DNA of 64,000 nt from Burkholderia ubonensis subsp. mesacidophila (GCF_002097715.1 NZ_CP020737.1:2294001-2358000), one strand, 5' to 3'. Shown: positions 36,406-47,424, numbered from the stretch's first letter. A program made the numbers and translations. Notes: generated by a model not told the origin, from the sequence alone.

Positions 36406-37476
36406 TTATTCCGCGCGCACCGGTACGCGGCCCGCCACCGCGCACATCAGTTCATAGCCGATCGTCCCGCAGTGGCGCGCCACGTCGTCGATCGGCAGTT
36501 CGTTGCCCCACAGCTCGACGCGCGAGCCGACGCCGGCCTGCGGGCACGGGGTCAGGTCGACCGTGATCATGTCCATCGACACGCGGCCGACGATCCGCGT
36601 GCGGATGCCGTCGACGATCACCGGCGTGCCCTCGGGCGCGACGCGCGGATAGCCGTCCGCGTAGCCGCACGCGACGACGCCGATGCGCATCTGTCCCTGC
36701 GCGGAGAACGTCGAGCCGTAGCCGATCGACTGCCCCTTCGCGATCGTCTGCACCGCGATCAGCTCGGACGCGAGCGTCATCGTCGGCTTGAGCCCGGTGT
36801 CGGCGATGTCGGCAAAGCGCCCGGACGGCGACGCGCCGTACAGCATGATGCCCGGACGCACCCAGTCGAAATGCGTGCCCGGGTGCCAGAGCACCGCCGC
36901 CGAATTCGCTAGGCTGCGCGCGCCGGCGATGTGTTCCGCGCCGCGCTGGAACGCGGCCAGCTGCTCGGCGACGCCGCGTTCGCTGTCCGCATCCGAAAAA
37001 TGGGTCATCAACGTGATCTGGCCGATGCCGGGGCAGGCGCGCGCGCGTTCCCACGCGGCGCGATACTTCTCGGGCACGTAGCCGAGCCGGTTCATCCCGC
37101 TGTTCATCTTCAGCTGGACGTTGACGGGCTTCGACAGCCGCGCCGTTTCCAGCATCCGCATCTGCTCGTCGTTGTGGACGGTCGTGGTCAGGCTGTAGCG
37201 GTCGATCACGTCGATGTCGGTCGAACGGAAGAACCCTTCGAGCAACAGGATCGGGCCGGCCCAGCCGAGCTCGCGCAGCTTGACGGCCTCGTCGAGGTCG
37301 AGCAGCCCGAAGCCGTCGGTGCCGCGCAGGCCGGGAAATGCACGCGCGAGGCCATGCCCGTACGCGTTGGCCTTGACGACCGCCCAGACTTTGGACTGGC
37401 CGGCGTAGCGTCGGACGACGGAGAGATTGTTCGCGAGAGCGGCGGTATGGATGGTGGCGGAGATCGGGCGCGGCAT
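36406..37476 (-). CDS. alr: Alanine racemase
   Basis: A 356-residue PLP enzyme making D-alanine for peptidoglycan. The PLP Lys is K35 in [10 protein letters not shown], and the second catalytic base is Y253 in [12 protein letters not shown]. The C-terminal beta domain includes [13 protein letters not shown]. It is the upstream gene of an alr-radA pair and diverges from lplT. Whether it is the biosynthetic (Alr) or catabolic (DadX) isozyme cannot be told from sequence; no dadA is nearby, favouring the biosynthetic role. Confidence 0.96.
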   Translation of the reverse strand: MPRPISATIHTAALANNLSVVRRYAGQSKVWAVVKANAYGHGLARAFPGLRGTDGFGLLDLDEAVKLRELGWAGPILLLEGFFRSTDIDVIDRYSLTTTVHNDEQMRMLETARLSKPVNVQLKMNSGMNRLGYVPEKYRAAWERARACPGIGQITLMTHFSDADSERGVAEQLAAFQRGAEHIAGARSLANSAAVLWHPGTHFDWVRPGIMLYGASPSGRFADIADTGLKPTMTLASELIAVQTIAKGQSIGYGSTFSAQGQMRIGVVACGYADGYPRVAPEGTPVIVDGIRTRIVGRVSMDMITVDLTPCPQAGVGSRVELWGNELPIDDVARHCGTIGYELMCAVAGRVPVRAE

Positions 37477-37694
37477 GGGAAATTTACGTAAAGACGCTTG
37501 CGAATCATCAGCTTACTGCGCCTTTTGGGCGCCGAAGCCGACAACTTGCGGAACGATCGGGGAATCTTGCTAGTCCGAATCGCTGTATTTTCGTGTTATA
37601 AAGCCGTGCGCACAACCCATTTCGAACGGAATAAGCCGATCGCCTACCCGGCGGCCCATACGGCCGGACCGCAGCGACGAAAGCATCGCATCAG

Positions 37695-39002
37695 ATGAAA
37701 AAAGGTTTTTACACCATCATGGCCGCGCAGTTTTTCTCGTCGCTGGCCGACAGTGCGCTCCTTATCGCCGCCATTGCCCTGCTGAAAGACCTCCACGCCC
37801 CGAACTGGATGACACCGCTGCTCAAGCTGTTCTTCGTGTTGTCCTATGTCGTGCTCGCGGCGTTCGTCGGCGCCTTCGCGGATTCGCGCCCGAAGGGCCA
37901 CGTGATGTTCATCACCAACTCGATCAAGGTCGCAGGCTGCCTGATCATGCTGTTCGGCGCGCATCCGCTGATCGCCTACGGGATCGTCGGCTTCGGCGCG
38001 GCGGCCTATTCGCCCGCCAAGTACGGCATTCTCACCGAGCTGTTGCCGGCCGACCGGCTCGTCGCGGCGAACGGCTGGATCGAGGGCACGACCGTCAGCT
38101 CGATCATCCTCGGCACCGTGCTGGGCGGTGCGCTGATCAGTCCGCACATCGCGTCGCACGTGATCGCGCACACGCCGGCGTGGATCAGCACGCCCGCCGA
38201 AGCCGCGATCGCGGTGATCCTCGCGATCTACGTGGTCGCCGCGCTATTCAACCTGCGCATTCCCGACACCGGCGCACGCTATCCGAAGCAGCAGCACGGC
38301 CCGATCAAGCTCGTCACCGACTTTGCCGACTGCTTCACGGCGCTCTGGCACGACAAGCTCGGCCAGATCTCGCTCGCGGTCACGACGCTGTTCTGGGGCG
38401 CCGGCGCGACGCTGCAGTTCATCGTGCTGAAATGGGCCGAGGTGTCGCTCGGCATGTCGCTGTCCGAAGGCGCGCTGCTGCAGGCGGTCGTCGCATTCGG
38501 CGTCGCGGCCGGCGCAATCGCCGCGGCCAGCCGGATCCCGCTCAAGAAGTCGCTGACCGTGCTGCCCGTCGGCGTCATCATGGGCATCGCGGTGATGCTG
38601 ATGGCGTTCTACTCGCGCGACATGATCCCGTCGAACTGGATTGTCCATCTCGGCCACATCCGGCTGCCGGTCTACCTGATCATCGCGTACATCTTCCTGA
38701 TGTGCGTCGGCGCGCTGTCCGGCTACTTTGTCGTGCCGATGAACGCGCTCCTGCAGCACCGCGGCCACGTGCTGCTGTCGGCCGGCCACTCGATCGCGGT
38801 GCAGAACTTCAACGAGAACCTGTCGGTGCTCGTGATGCTGTGCCTGTACGCGGTGCTCGTGTGGCTCGACGTGCCGGTCGGCGTCGTCATCGTGCTGTTC
38901 GGCACGTTCGTCTGCCTGACCATGTGGCTCGTGATGCGCCGCCACCAGGCGAACCAGCGCCAGTTCGATTCGGTCGCGCTGATCGGCGAGGCGAAGCACT
39001 GA
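37695..39002 (+). CDS. lplT: Lysophospholipid transporter LplT
   Basis: A 435-residue major-facilitator protein with about twelve helices. It begins [21 protein letters not shown] and contains [13 protein letters not shown], typical of LplT. In enterobacteria LplT flips lysophosphatidylethanolamine to the inner leaflet, where the acyltransferase Aas repairs it. Here no aas gene follows; the next gene is thiD. The 218-bp gap with divergent alr is less GC-rich near the lplT side and contains a TTATAA stretch, but no full promoter could be assigned. Confidence 0.93.
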   Translation: MKKGFYTIMAAQFFSSLADSALLIAAIALLKDLHAPNWMTPLLKLFFVLSYVVLAAFVGAFADSRPKGHVMFITNSIKVAGCLIMLFGAHPLIAYGIVGFGAAAYSPAKYGILTELLPADRLVAANGWIEGTTVSSIILGTVLGGALISPHIASHVIAHTPAWISTPAEAAIAVILAIYVVAALFNLRIPDTGARYPKQQHGPIKLVTDFADCFTALWHDKLGQISLAVTTLFWGAGATLQFIVLKWAEVSLGMSLSEGALLQAVVAFGVAAGAIAAASRIPLKKSLTVLPVGVIMGIAVMLMAFYSRDMIPSNWIVHLGHIRLPVYLIIAYIFLMCVGALSGYFVVPMNALLQHRGHVLLSAGHSIAVQNFNENLSVLVMLCLYAVLVWLDVPVGVVIVLFGTFVCLTMWLVMRRHQANQRQFDSVALIGEAKH

Positions 39003-39029
39003 CGCGCCCCATTCCGTTCCCGCCTGCCC

Positions 39030-39051
39030 GCGCCGGTTCCCGAACCGGCGC
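39030..39051 (+). terminator. Hairpin immediately upstream of thiD
   Basis: Perfect 10-bp arms (39030-39039 and 39042-39051) with a 2-nt centre, followed by three T residues and then the thiD ATG nine bases later. It may end lplT transcription weakly or mask the thiD initiation region. No ribosome site is seen between the hairpin and the ATG. Confidence 0.55.
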
Positions 39052-39060
39052 TTTGCCATC

Positions 39061-39870
39061 ATGACGCATCCGATCCCCAACGTCCTGACGATCGCCGGCT
39101 CCGATTCCGGCGGCGGCGCAGGCATCCAGGCCGACCTGAAGACCTTCTCCGCGCTCGGCGCGTACGGCGCGAGCGTGATCACCGCGCTGACCGCGCAGAA
39201 CACGCGCGGCGTGACCGGCGTGCACGCACCCGACGCCGCGTTCGTGACGGCGCAGCTCGACGCGGTGTTCGACGACATCCGCATCGACGCGGTGAAGATC
39301 GGCATGCTGGCGAACGCGGCGATCGTGCGCGCGGTCGCCGACGCGCTGCGCCGCTACGCACCCCGCTACATCGTGCTCGACACGGTGATGATCTCGAAGA
39401 GTTCGCACGCGCTGCTCGCGCCGGATGCGGTCGATGCGCTGCGCAGCGAGCTGCTGCCGCTCGCCACCGTCGTCACGCCGAACCTGCCCGAAGCGGCCGC
39501 GCTGCTCGGCGACGCGCCGGCGACGACCGAAGACGAAATGGTCCGGCAGGGCCAGGCGCTCGTGAAGGCGGGCGCGCACGCCGTGCTGATGAAGGGCGGC
39601 CATCTGCCGGTCGCCGACGCGAGCCCCGACTGGCTCGTCGACGCGACCCGCACCGTGCGCTTCGACGGCCCGCGCGTGCGCGCGAACAATACGCACGGCA
39701 CCGGCTGCACGCTGTCGTCCGCAATCGCCGCCTTGCTGCCGCGGCATCCCGATCTGGAAAGCGCCGTGCGCGACGCGAAGGCCTACCTCACCGGCGCGAT
39801 CGCCGCCAGCGACCGCCTCGACGTGGGCCGCGGCGTCGGCCCCGTGCATCACTTCCACCGCTGGTGGTAA
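39061..39870 (+). CDS. thiD: Hydroxymethylpyrimidine/phosphomethylpyrimidine kinase
   Basis: A 269-residue ribokinase-family enzyme that phosphorylates HMP and HMP-phosphate for thiamin synthesis. The N-terminal [20 protein letters not shown], the KIGMLAN block and the C-terminal [16 protein letters not shown] (anion hole and catalytic Asp/Gly region) are all present. There is no other thiamin gene nearby and no TPP riboswitch in the 58-bp upstream gap. The ATG is close behind a strong hairpin. Confidence 0.97.
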   Translation: MTHPIPNVLTIAGSDSGGGAGIQADLKTFSALGAYGASVITALTAQNTRGVTGVHAPDAAFVTAQLDAVFDDIRIDAVKIGMLANAAIVRAVADALRRYAPRYIVLDTVMISKSSHALLAPDAVDALRSELLPLATVVTPNLPEAAALLGDAPATTEDEMVRQGQALVKAGAHAVLMKGGHLPVADASPDWLVDATRTVRFDGPRVRANNTHGTGCTLSSAIAALLPRHPDLESAVRDAKAYLTGAIAASDRLDVGRGVGPVHHFHRWW

Positions 39871-39888
39871 GCGGCGGCTGACGCCGCG

Positions 39889-40857
39889 TCAGTCCACCTT
39901 CGCCGCGAACGCGCGCGCCTGCTCCGGCCAGTCGTCCGGCACGACGAAGCCGCGCGCGGTCTCCCGCCACACGCCGTCGGCAGCCGGCCCGTAGACGCCG
40001 ATCAGCGCCGGCGCCTGGCGCGCCGACAGCACCGCCGGCAACGCATGTGCGGCCGCCAGCGGCTCGGGCTCGCCGGCGCCCGCCGCGATGCGGCGCGGCG
40101 CGAGCCACGCGAGCCGCGGCAGCACCGCCCATCCAGCATCGGCCGGCTGCGCGGCCGCCCACCCGGCCCACTGCGCGTGGGTCAGCCAGAAGCCGTGCGG
40201 ATGATCCGGCGCGATTTCCCCGTCGAGTGGCGGCAGCGGCGCGCCGTGCGGATAGAACAGCCATCCCTTGATGAACATCTGCGCGTCGGACGGCGCGCCG
40301 TAGCCGAGTAGCGCGAATCCGTCGCGCGCGCTCAGGCGCAGCTGGTGATCGATCAGGCGGGCGCGCTTGCGATCGAAACGGTCGACCAGGTTCGGCCCGA
40401 CGAAGTCGGCGAGCGACGCCGCGTCGCCGTCGCCCATTGGCGCGCACAGATAGCACTTCACGGCCAGTTCCCAATGCAGGCGCCGGCCGCCGGGCGTATC
40501 GACAAGGAAGTCCACCTCGCCGAGCGTCCGGCCGTGGCTGCGCAGTGCGAGGTTGGCCGCGACGAGCCGCAGCGACGGCCCGTGCGTGAGGAAGAATTCG
40601 ACCAGGCACTCGGCATAGCGGCCGAGGCGCACCGGCCGCAGCCCTTCGAGCGCGCGGTGCAGCGGCTCGGGCGCCGCATCGAGCGCGGCCAGCCAGGCTT
40701 GCGCGGCGGCTCGCTCCGACGCATCGGACCACGGCTGCGCAAGCGGCGCGCCTGGCGCCGCCGTCAGCAGGCCCGGGCTCGTCAGCAGCCACGCCAGATC
40801 GCGTACCACAGCGTCGCGCAGCGTTTCGACGAACGACAACGCCGCGCCGGCTGTCAT
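39889..40857 (-). CDS. DUF1853 family protein
   Basis: A 322-residue protein of a family with no proven function that I recognise as DUF1853. The central block, TLGEVDFLVDT followed about ten residues later by HWELAVKCYL, has the spacing of a PD-(D/E)XK nuclease core (acidic, then E-x-K). This is a suggestion from the motif only. Its ATG overlaps the TGA of the uracil-DNA glycosylase gene (ATGA), making it the last gene of tsaB-rimI-udg-DUF1853. The coupling to a DNA repair gene fits a DNA-related role but does not prove it. Confidence 0.82.
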   Translation of the reverse strand: MTAGAALSFVETLRDAVVRDLAWLLTSPGLLTAAPGAPLAQPWSDASERAAAQAWLAALDAAPEPLHRALEGLRPVRLGRYAECLVEFFLTHGPSLRLVAANLALRSHGRTLGEVDFLVDTPGGRRLHWELAVKCYLCAPMGDGDAASLADFVGPNLVDRFDRKRARLIDHQLRLSARDGFALLGYGAPSDAQMFIKGWLFYPHGAPLPPLDGEIAPDHPHGFWLTHAQWAGWAAAQPADAGWAVLPRLAWLAPRRIAAGAGEPEPLAAAHALPAVLSARQAPALIGVYGPAADGVWRETARGFVVPDDWPEQARAFAAKVD

Positions 40858-41936
40858 TGTTCGGACCGCTCGTCAGCCCCACGGATGGCCGTCCCACGGA
40901 ACGTATCGCGCGCGAGGCACAGGTCGGCCCATGCCTTCGACTTGTCCTGCAGGCTGCGCAGCAGATAGGCCGGGTGATAGGTGACGATCACCGGCACGCC
41001 TTCGTAGGTGTGCACGCGGCCGCGCAGCGACGCGATGCTCGCGTCGGTCTTCAGCAGCGTCTGCGCGGCGAAGCGCCCGAGCGCCACGATCAGCTTCGGC
41101 TTCACGAGCGCGACCTGGCGCTGCAGATACGGCTCGCAGCGCGCGACCTCGTCCGGCTCCGGGTTGCGGTTGCCCGGCGGGCGGCACTTGATCACGTTGG
41201 CGATGTACACGTTGGTGCCGCGCGCGAGCGACAGCGACTGCAGCATGTTGTCGAGCAGCTTGCCCGCCTGGCCGACGAACGGCTCGCCCTGCTTGTCCTC
41301 GTTTTCGCCCGGCGCTTCGCCGACCAGCATCCAGTCGGCCGCGCGATCGCCGACGCCGAACACGGTGTTGGTGCGCTTTTCGCAGAGCCGGCAGCGCGTG
41401 CAGTCGGCCACGCGCGCGGCGAGCGCGTCCCAGTCGAGCTCGGCGACCGGCGTCTCGGCCGCGCGCAGGTCGGCCACCGGCGCGAGATCGGCGGGCGGCG
41501 CGGCGTCGAACCACGCGAAATCGTCCTCTTCGAGCGGCCGCGCATCGGCCGGCGGCGCAACGTCGTCCGTGCGCGCGACGTGGCGGGACGCGACGTGCTC
41601 GCCCGCGACGGACTGCGCGCGCGCTTCAGGCGGCTGCGTCGCGGCCGGCGACTCGCCGGCGTCGCACGCGTGCTCCGGCGCATTCGCCCGCGCGGATGGC
41701 GGCAGCGGGCGCGTCGGCGCATCGACCGCCGGCGTAACGGCCACGGATGCCACCGGCTCCGACACGACGGAGCGCGCCGCGCCACCCTCGCCTGCCCGCC
41801 CCGCCGGAGCCGCCTCCGGCGCTTTCGTCACGACATCCTGCGCGGCGGCTGCCGGCACATCGGCCGCGTGCAGCCCGCGCCGCACCCAGATCTGCGCCAG
41901 CCCCATTTCCTCGAGTGCCGCTTCAGCCAACGCCAT
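40854..41936 (-). CDS. udg: Family 4 uracil-DNA glycosylase with long N-terminal extension
   Basis: A 360-residue protein. The core, from about residue 170, holds the four Cys of the family 4 iron-sulfur cluster (C179, C182, C251, C267). It also has the active-site [17 protein letters not shown] and C-terminal [10 protein letters not shown]. It removes uracil from DNA. Residues 25-165 are a low-complexity Ala/Pro-rich stretch not needed for the fold. The first 20 residues ([13 protein letters not shown]) look ordered. It overlaps rimI by 14 bp upstream and DUF1853 by 4 bp downstream. Confidence 0.93.
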   Translation of the reverse strand: MALAEAALEEMGLAQIWVRRGLHAADVPAAAAQDVVTKAPEAAPAGRAGEGGAARSVVSEPVASVAVTPAVDAPTRPLPPSARANAPEHACDAGESPAATQPPEARAQSVAGEHVASRHVARTDDVAPPADARPLEEDDFAWFDAAPPADLAPVADLRAAETPVAELDWDALAARVADCTRCRLCEKRTNTVFGVGDRAADWMLVGEAPGENEDKQGEPFVGQAGKLLDNMLQSLSLARGTNVYIANVIKCRPPGNRNPEPDEVARCEPYLQRQVALVKPKLIVALGRFAAQTLLKTDASIASLRGRVHTYEGVPVIVTYHPAYLLRSLQDKSKAWADLCLARDTFRGTAIRGADERSEQ

Positions 41937-42420
41937 GCGCGCCTCCGTCCTTGTTCAGCGTCAGACGCATCACGATCGCGTCCTCCCGGCCGCGATGCCG
42001 CGCCGGATAGTAGTTCTTGCGCCGCCCGATCGTCGCGAAGCCGAAGCGTTCATACAGATGGATCGCGCGCGGATTCGACGGCCGCACTTCGAGCAGCATG
42101 CCGTCGAGCCGCTCCGCCTGCGCGATGCGCACCGCCTCGCGCAGCAGCGCGAGGCCTGCGCCCGTGCATTGCGCGGCCGGTGCGACGCACAGGTTCAGCA
42201 GGTGCATCTCGTCGATCACGGGCATCAGCACGCAATAGCCGACGAGCGTCCCCGTCACGTGACGCAGGCACACGCCGAAATAGCCGTTGCGCAGCGAATC
42301 CTCGAAGTTGCCGCGGCTCCACGGGAATTCGTATGCGGCATGCTCGATCGCGACGACTTCGTCGAGATCGGCATCCGTCATCGGCGACAGGTACCGATCG
42401 CTCAGCAACACACCCGTCAT
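41923..42420 (-). CDS. rimI: Ribosomal protein S18 alanine N-acetyltransferase RimI
   Basis: A 165-residue GNAT acetyltransferase. The acetyl-CoA loop is [18 protein letters not shown], followed by [18 protein letters not shown], the typical RimI stretch. It acetylates the N-terminal Ala of S18 in known cases. Its ATG overlaps the tsaB stop (ATGA) and its end overlaps udg, so the three are translationally coupled. The tsaB-rimI pairing is common in bacteria. Confidence 0.94.
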   Translation of the reverse strand: MTGVLLSDRYLSPMTDADLDEVVAIEHAAYEFPWSRGNFEDSLRNGYFGVCLRHVTGTLVGYCVLMPVIDEMHLLNLCVAPAAQCTGAGLALLREAVRIAQAERLDGMLLEVRPSNPRAIHLYERFGFATIGRRKNYYPARHRGREDAIVMRLTLNKDGGAHGVG

Positions 42421-43175
42421 TCCCGCGCTCCGCCCGGTTGCGCCGCACGCGCCGCCATCCGTTCGGCGGTGGTCTGCGCGACCTTGTCGCGCACGTACTC
42501 GGGCGCGGCCTGGTCTGCCGGCACCGTGCGCCCGGCCCGGAACGCGCGCAACGCCGCGTGCGCGACCGCCAGCGCATGCGGCATTGCGTCGCCGTCGATC
42601 GCCGCGGCGCGCGCAACCGCCGGCAGTTGCGCGCCGAATGCGGCCGCTGCGTTGCCCGCGAGCGTGAACGGCACGTCGGGCACGCCGACCGCGCCGGGCG
42701 CATCGAGCGCGGCCGGATGCAGCGTGCGCCAGTCGCCGGCGCCGTCGTCCCACGCGAACTCGGCCCAGTAGACCTCGTCCATCCGCGCGTCGAGCGCGGC
42801 CAGCACGCGCGCGGTGCCCGGCGCACGCAGCCGCGCATGCTCGGCGCACGCGAGCAGCGTGCCGATCGGCACGACCGGCAGCCCGCGCCCGAACGCGAGG
42901 CCTTGCGCGATCCCGGTCGCGGTGCGCAGGCCCGTGAACGAGCCGGGGCCCGCGCCGAACGCGATCGCGTCGCAGTCGGCGAGCGTCAGCCCGGATTCGG
43001 CGAAGAGTTCCTGGACGGCCGGCAGCACGCGTGTGCTCGACACGGCGCCCGTCAGTTCGTGGCGGACCCAGCTTTGCAGGGAGGAAGCGGCGGATTCGGC
43101 CGTGGCCGAGCGCAGCAGCGCGACCGAGCAGTATTCGGTCGACGTATCGATGGCGAGGAGCACTGTTTGCGTCAT
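42417..43175 (-). CDS. tsaB: tRNA threonylcarbamoyladenosine biosynthesis protein TsaB
   Basis: A 252-residue ASKHA-fold protein beginning [21 protein letters not shown] and carrying [21 protein letters not shown], the TsaB signature. It is the scaffold partner of TsaD in making t6A at position 37 of ANN-decoding tRNAs. A second in-frame ATG lies three codons upstream (43184); neither has a clear ribosome site. It leads the minus-strand operon and diverges from the acyl-CoA-binding protein gene. Confidence 0.95.
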   Translation of the reverse strand: MTQTVLLAIDTSTEYCSVALLRSATAESAASSLQSWVRHELTGAVSSTRVLPAVQELFAESGLTLADCDAIAFGAGPGSFTGLRTATGIAQGLAFGRGLPVVPIGTLLACAEHARLRAPGTARVLAALDARMDEVYWAEFAWDDGAGDWRTLHPAALDAPGAVGVPDVPFTLAGNAAAAFGAQLPAVARAAAIDGDAMPHALAVAHAALRAFRAGRTVPADQAAPEYVRDKVAQTTAERMAARAAQPGGARE

Positions 43176-43332
43176 GGCCGACATTGTAATGCGACGCCCC
43201 GCTCCCACGGGCGACGCGCAGCAGATCGCCGTGCGCACGGGGCGCGCGCGCCGGTTTGGAAGGATCGCTCGACCCGCCGCGGCGGCGCGCTTGTTAAGAT
43301 CGCCCGACTTGAAACCTCCACGGAGACACCCG

Positions 43333-43602
43333 ATGAGCGACATCACCGCCCAGTTCAACCAGGCCCAGGAAGACGTGAAGCAACTGTCCGAGCGTCCGGG
43401 CAACCTCACGCTGCTGCGCCTCTACGCGCTCTTCAAGCAGGCGACCGACGGCGACGTGCACGGCGACAAGCCGGGCTTCACCGACATCGTCGGCAAGTAC
43501 AAGTACGACGCGTGGGACGCGCTGAAGGGCACGTCGCAGGATGCCGCCAAGCAGCAATACGTCGAACTCGTCGAATCGCTGAAGAACGGCACCACGTCCT
43601 GA
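43333..43602 (+). CDS. Acyl-CoA-binding protein
   Basis: An 89-residue protein matching the whole eukaryote-type ACBP fold (four helices). The conserved ligand residues are in LLRLYALFKQATDGD, KPGFTDIVGKYKYDAW and the AAKQQYVELV block. It binds long-chain acyl-CoA in the cytoplasm and buffers its pool. A GGAG site precedes the ATG. Such proteins are patchy in bacteria but known in Burkholderiales. Next to it on the same strand is a DEAD-box helicase, with a separate promoter between, so no functional link is implied. Confidence 0.93.
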   Translation: MSDITAQFNQAQEDVKQLSERPGNLTLLRLYALFKQATDGDVHGDKPGFTDIVGKYKYDAWDALKGTSQDAAKQQYVELVESLKNGTTS

Positions 43603-43659
43603 TCGCGGCTCGTCGTCAAATCAGCAAAATCAGCAGTGGCGCAGCGCAGCAAAAATCTC

Positions 43660-43957
43660 TATAATGCCGGCTGCGTCACTTCCGCGCTCGGCCCATTGGC
43701 CGAACCGGCCGGACGCCTCGTAGCGTTAAGCTCCAATCCGGTTTAGAACCTGTCCCCTTCCTGCTTCGGCTCTAGCGGCCGTCAATTATCAGGCTGGCGG
43801 CAACGCGTCATAGCACGCCGCACCCAAAACAGCTTCTAGCCTCATCCGCCTCATGACTGGCGGATTGCACCCGTTTTCCGATTTGCTCGTTGAATCCGAC
43901 AACTTGGGCATGCGCGATTGGCGCCGACGTTTCACCCACTGTGTTTCAAGGATTGTT
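43660..43957 (+). promoter_or_regulatory. Promoter -10 and long leader of the DEAD-box helicase gene
   Basis: A perfect TATAAT (43660-43665) with a poor -35 at 17 bp (TGGCGC) starts about 285 nt ahead of the helicase ATG. The leader contains several GC-rich inverted stretches, such as ggcccattggcc and gaaccggccgg. Long structured leaders are common on cold-induced helicase mRNAs; that this one is cold-regulated is inference. The 355-bp gap from the acyl-CoA-binding protein gene holds no other gene. Confidence 0.45.
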
Positions 43958-45505
43958 ATGACTTCGAGCATTTCCACCAGCCCCCTCAACGCGACCGCCG
44001 ACAAGGCACTCGGTCTCGACGACGCCGCGCCGGCAGCAGCCGCGCCGGCCGCTGACGAGCCGACGTTCGCGTCGCTCGGGCTGTCGCCGGAGATCGTCTC
44101 CGCGCTGGAGGCCGCCGGCTACGTGAAGCCGACGCCGGTGCAGCAGCGCGCCATCCCGGCCGGCATCGCCGGCCGCGACCTGCTGGTGTCGAGCCCGACC
44201 GGTTCGGGCAAGACCGCCGCGTTCATGCTGCCCGCGATCGAGCGCTTCGCGCAGCTCCAGAAGGCGCAGGCGCAGCAGCCGCGCGCGCCGCGCGAACCGA
44301 ACAATGGCGATCGCCGTGCCCGCCGTCCGCAGCCGGTCGCGCGCCCGGGCCTGCTCGTGCTGACGCCGACCCGCGAACTCGCGATGCAGGTGACGACCGC
44401 CGCATCGACCTACGGCAAGCACCTGAAACGTCTGCGCACGGTCAGCATCCTCGGCGGTGTCGCCTATGGCCAGCAGCTGATGCTGCTCGCGAAGAACCCT
44501 GAAATCCTCGTCGCGACCCCGGGCCGCCTGCTCGACCACCTCGAGCGCGGCCGCATCGACCTGTCCGAGCTGAAGATGCTCGTGCTCGACGAAGCCGACC
44601 GCATGCTCGACATGGGCTTCATCGAGGACATCGAGACGATCGTCGACGCAACGCCGGAATCGCGCCAGACGATGCTGTTCTCGGCCACGCTCGACGGCAA
44701 GATCGGTTCGCTGACGAGCCGCCTGCTGAAGGATCCGGAGCGCATCGAGATCCAGCAGCGCCTCGAGTCGCGCGCGAACATCGCGCAGACCGTGCACTAC
44801 GTCGACGACCGCGATCACAAGGATCGCCTGCTCGATCACCTGCTGCGCGACAACGCGCTCGACCAGGCGATCATCTTCACGGCGACCAAGATCGACGCCG
44901 ACCAGCTCGCCGGCCGCCTCGCGGACGCAGGCTTCGAGTCGGCCGCGCTGCACGGCGACCTGCCGCAGGGCGCCCGCAACCGTACGATCCGCGCACTGCG
45001 CGAGCGCCGCGTGCGCGTGCTCGTCGCGACCGACGTCGCGGCGCGCGGCATCGACATCCCGGGCATCACGCACGTGTTCAACTACGACCTGCCGAAGTTC
45101 GCGGAAGACTACGTGCACCGTATCGGCCGTACCGGCCGCGCGGGCCGCTCGGGCATCGCAGTCAGCCTCGTGCATCACGCCGAGCAAGGCGCGCTGAAGC
45201 GCATCGAGCGTTTCGTGCGCTCGCCGCTGCCGGTCAACGTGATCGAAGGCTTCGAGCCGCGCAAGGCGCCGCCGCGCAACGATCGCGGCAACGGCGGCCG
45301 CGGCCGTCCGGGTGGCGGTAACGGCGGCCGTCGTTTCGGCGGCAAGCCGGGCGGCGGTCACGGCAACGGCGGCGGCCGCAGCTACGGCGGCGGCAACGGC
45401 GGCAACGGCGGCTGGAGCGGCAAGCCGGGCGGCAGCCGCGACGGCGGCAACCGCCGCGGCGACGGCCAGCGCGGCGGCCCGCGACGCAGCAATTCGGCGT
45501 CGTAA
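43958..45505 (+). CDS. rhlE: DEAD-box RNA helicase, RhlE type
   Basis: A 515-residue ATP-dependent RNA helicase. Visible motifs are Q ([10 protein letters not shown]), I (SPTGSGKT, residues 79-86), Ia (PTRELAMQ), II (DEAD), III (SAT), and VI ([10 protein letters not shown]). The last 70 residues are almost only Gly, Arg, Asn and Lys, an RGG-like RNA-binding tail. An Ala-rich stretch precedes the Q motif. The start at 43958 has AAGGA 5 nt upstream; the frame is open earlier but lies in the leader. RhlE-type enzymes act in ribosome assembly and RNA decay at low temperature. Confidence 0.93.
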   Translation: MTSSISTSPLNATADKALGLDDAAPAAAAPAADEPTFASLGLSPEIVSALEAAGYVKPTPVQQRAIPAGIAGRDLLVSSPTGSGKTAAFMLPAIERFAQLQKAQAQQPRAPREPNNGDRRARRPQPVARPGLLVLTPTRELAMQVTTAASTYGKHLKRLRTVSILGGVAYGQQLMLLAKNPEILVATPGRLLDHLERGRIDLSELKMLVLDEADRMLDMGFIEDIETIVDATPESRQTMLFSATLDGKIGSLTSRLLKDPERIEIQQRLESRANIAQTVHYVDDRDHKDRLLDHLLRDNALDQAIIFTATKIDADQLAGRLADAGFESAALHGDLPQGARNRTIRALRERRVRVLVATDVAARGIDIPGITHVFNYDLPKFAEDYVHRIGRTGRAGRSGIAVSLVHHAEQGALKRIERFVRSPLPVNVIEGFEPRKAPPRNDRGNGGRGRPGGGNGGRRFGGKPGGGHGNGGGRSYGGGNGGNGGWSGKPGGSRDGGNRRGDGQRGGPRRSNSAS

Positions 45506-45554
45506 TGGCGCGCGGGCGGCCTCATCGGCCGTCCGTCACCCGCCCGCAACACGC

Positions 45555-45582
45555 AACCGGCGCACCCGCGCCGGTTTTTTTT
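45555..45582 (+). terminator. Terminator of the helicase gene
   Basis: Nine-base arms (45555-45563 and 45568-45576) around ACCC, running into eight T residues, 49 bp after the stop codon. Confidence 0.92.
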
Positions 45583-45600
45583 CGCCCTCGCCGACATTTC

Positions 45601-45627
45601 ACGATACGAAAAATTTTTTTGTGTCGT
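45601..45627. promoter_or_regulatory. AT-rich imperfect inverted repeat upstream of aceA
   Basis: Thirteen-base arms, ACGATACGAAAAA and TTTTTTGTGTCGT, pair with three mismatches around a single T. They sit in an unusually AT-rich stretch (about 45598-45760) in the 386-bp gap between the helicase gene and aceA. This looks like an operator for a dimeric regulator; which one is unknown. Confidence 0.4.
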
Positions 45628-45677
45628 AAAAAATCATGCTGCGTGGCACAACACACGACATTGCGGAATGGAAAAAG

Positions 45678-45698
45678 GCATTTCTTATCTCGAAATGC
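45678..45698. promoter_or_regulatory. Perfect 7-bp inverted repeat upstream of aceA
   Basis: GCATTTC and GAAATGC are separated by 7 bp, about 195 bp before the aceA start. With the larger palindrome at 45601 this suggests a regulated aceA promoter. The rest of the gap is AT-rich to about 45760 and then ordinary; a clear -10/-35 pair was not assigned. Confidence 0.4.
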
Positions 45699-45891
45699 AC
45701 ATCTCAAACAATTGATTTATAACGATTAAAAATTTCCGCACTCCCTGACGAAGCCCCTGTTTCGCAACCGGCGATTTGCCTAGACTCTTATACAAGACTT
45801 CGCGAACCGGAACGCCCCACTCCCCGCCTCGCGAACTGCACCACCGTTCGATTCATCCCGATTCAGGCAACACCACGTCAAGGAGCACATC

Positions 45892-47199
<1,308 letters not shown>

Positions 47200-47351
47200 C
47201 ACGCGTCGCGGCATCATGCCGACGCCCGCCGGTCATGCGACGGCGCGGCATCGGCAGCCGAAAACGCGAAGGAGCAACAGGGAGGAGACGGCATGCGCGC
47301 GACGGCAGGCGCACGACATGCCGCACGGCCTGCGGGCCATATACGACAAAA

Positions 47352-47377
47352 CGCGCGCCGGCCCTGCCCGGCGCGCG
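47352..47377. terminator. Hairpin between convergent aceA and stress-protein genes
   Basis: Ten-base GC-rich arms (47352-47361 and 47368-47377) around a 6-nt loop in the 225-bp gap. On the minus strand a short TTTGTC follows; on the plus strand CTGCTTTC follows. Probably a two-way terminator without long T runs. Nothing else is seen in this gap. Confidence 0.5.
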
Positions 47378-47424
47378 CTGCTTTCAGCGTCGGCCGACCG
47401 GCCTGTGCCCGCCGGTCGCCGCGC

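Noticed and set aside
39003..39060. TPP riboswitch before thiD
   Set aside because: The gap is only 58 bp and lacks the conserved THI-box sequences; only a simple hairpin is present.
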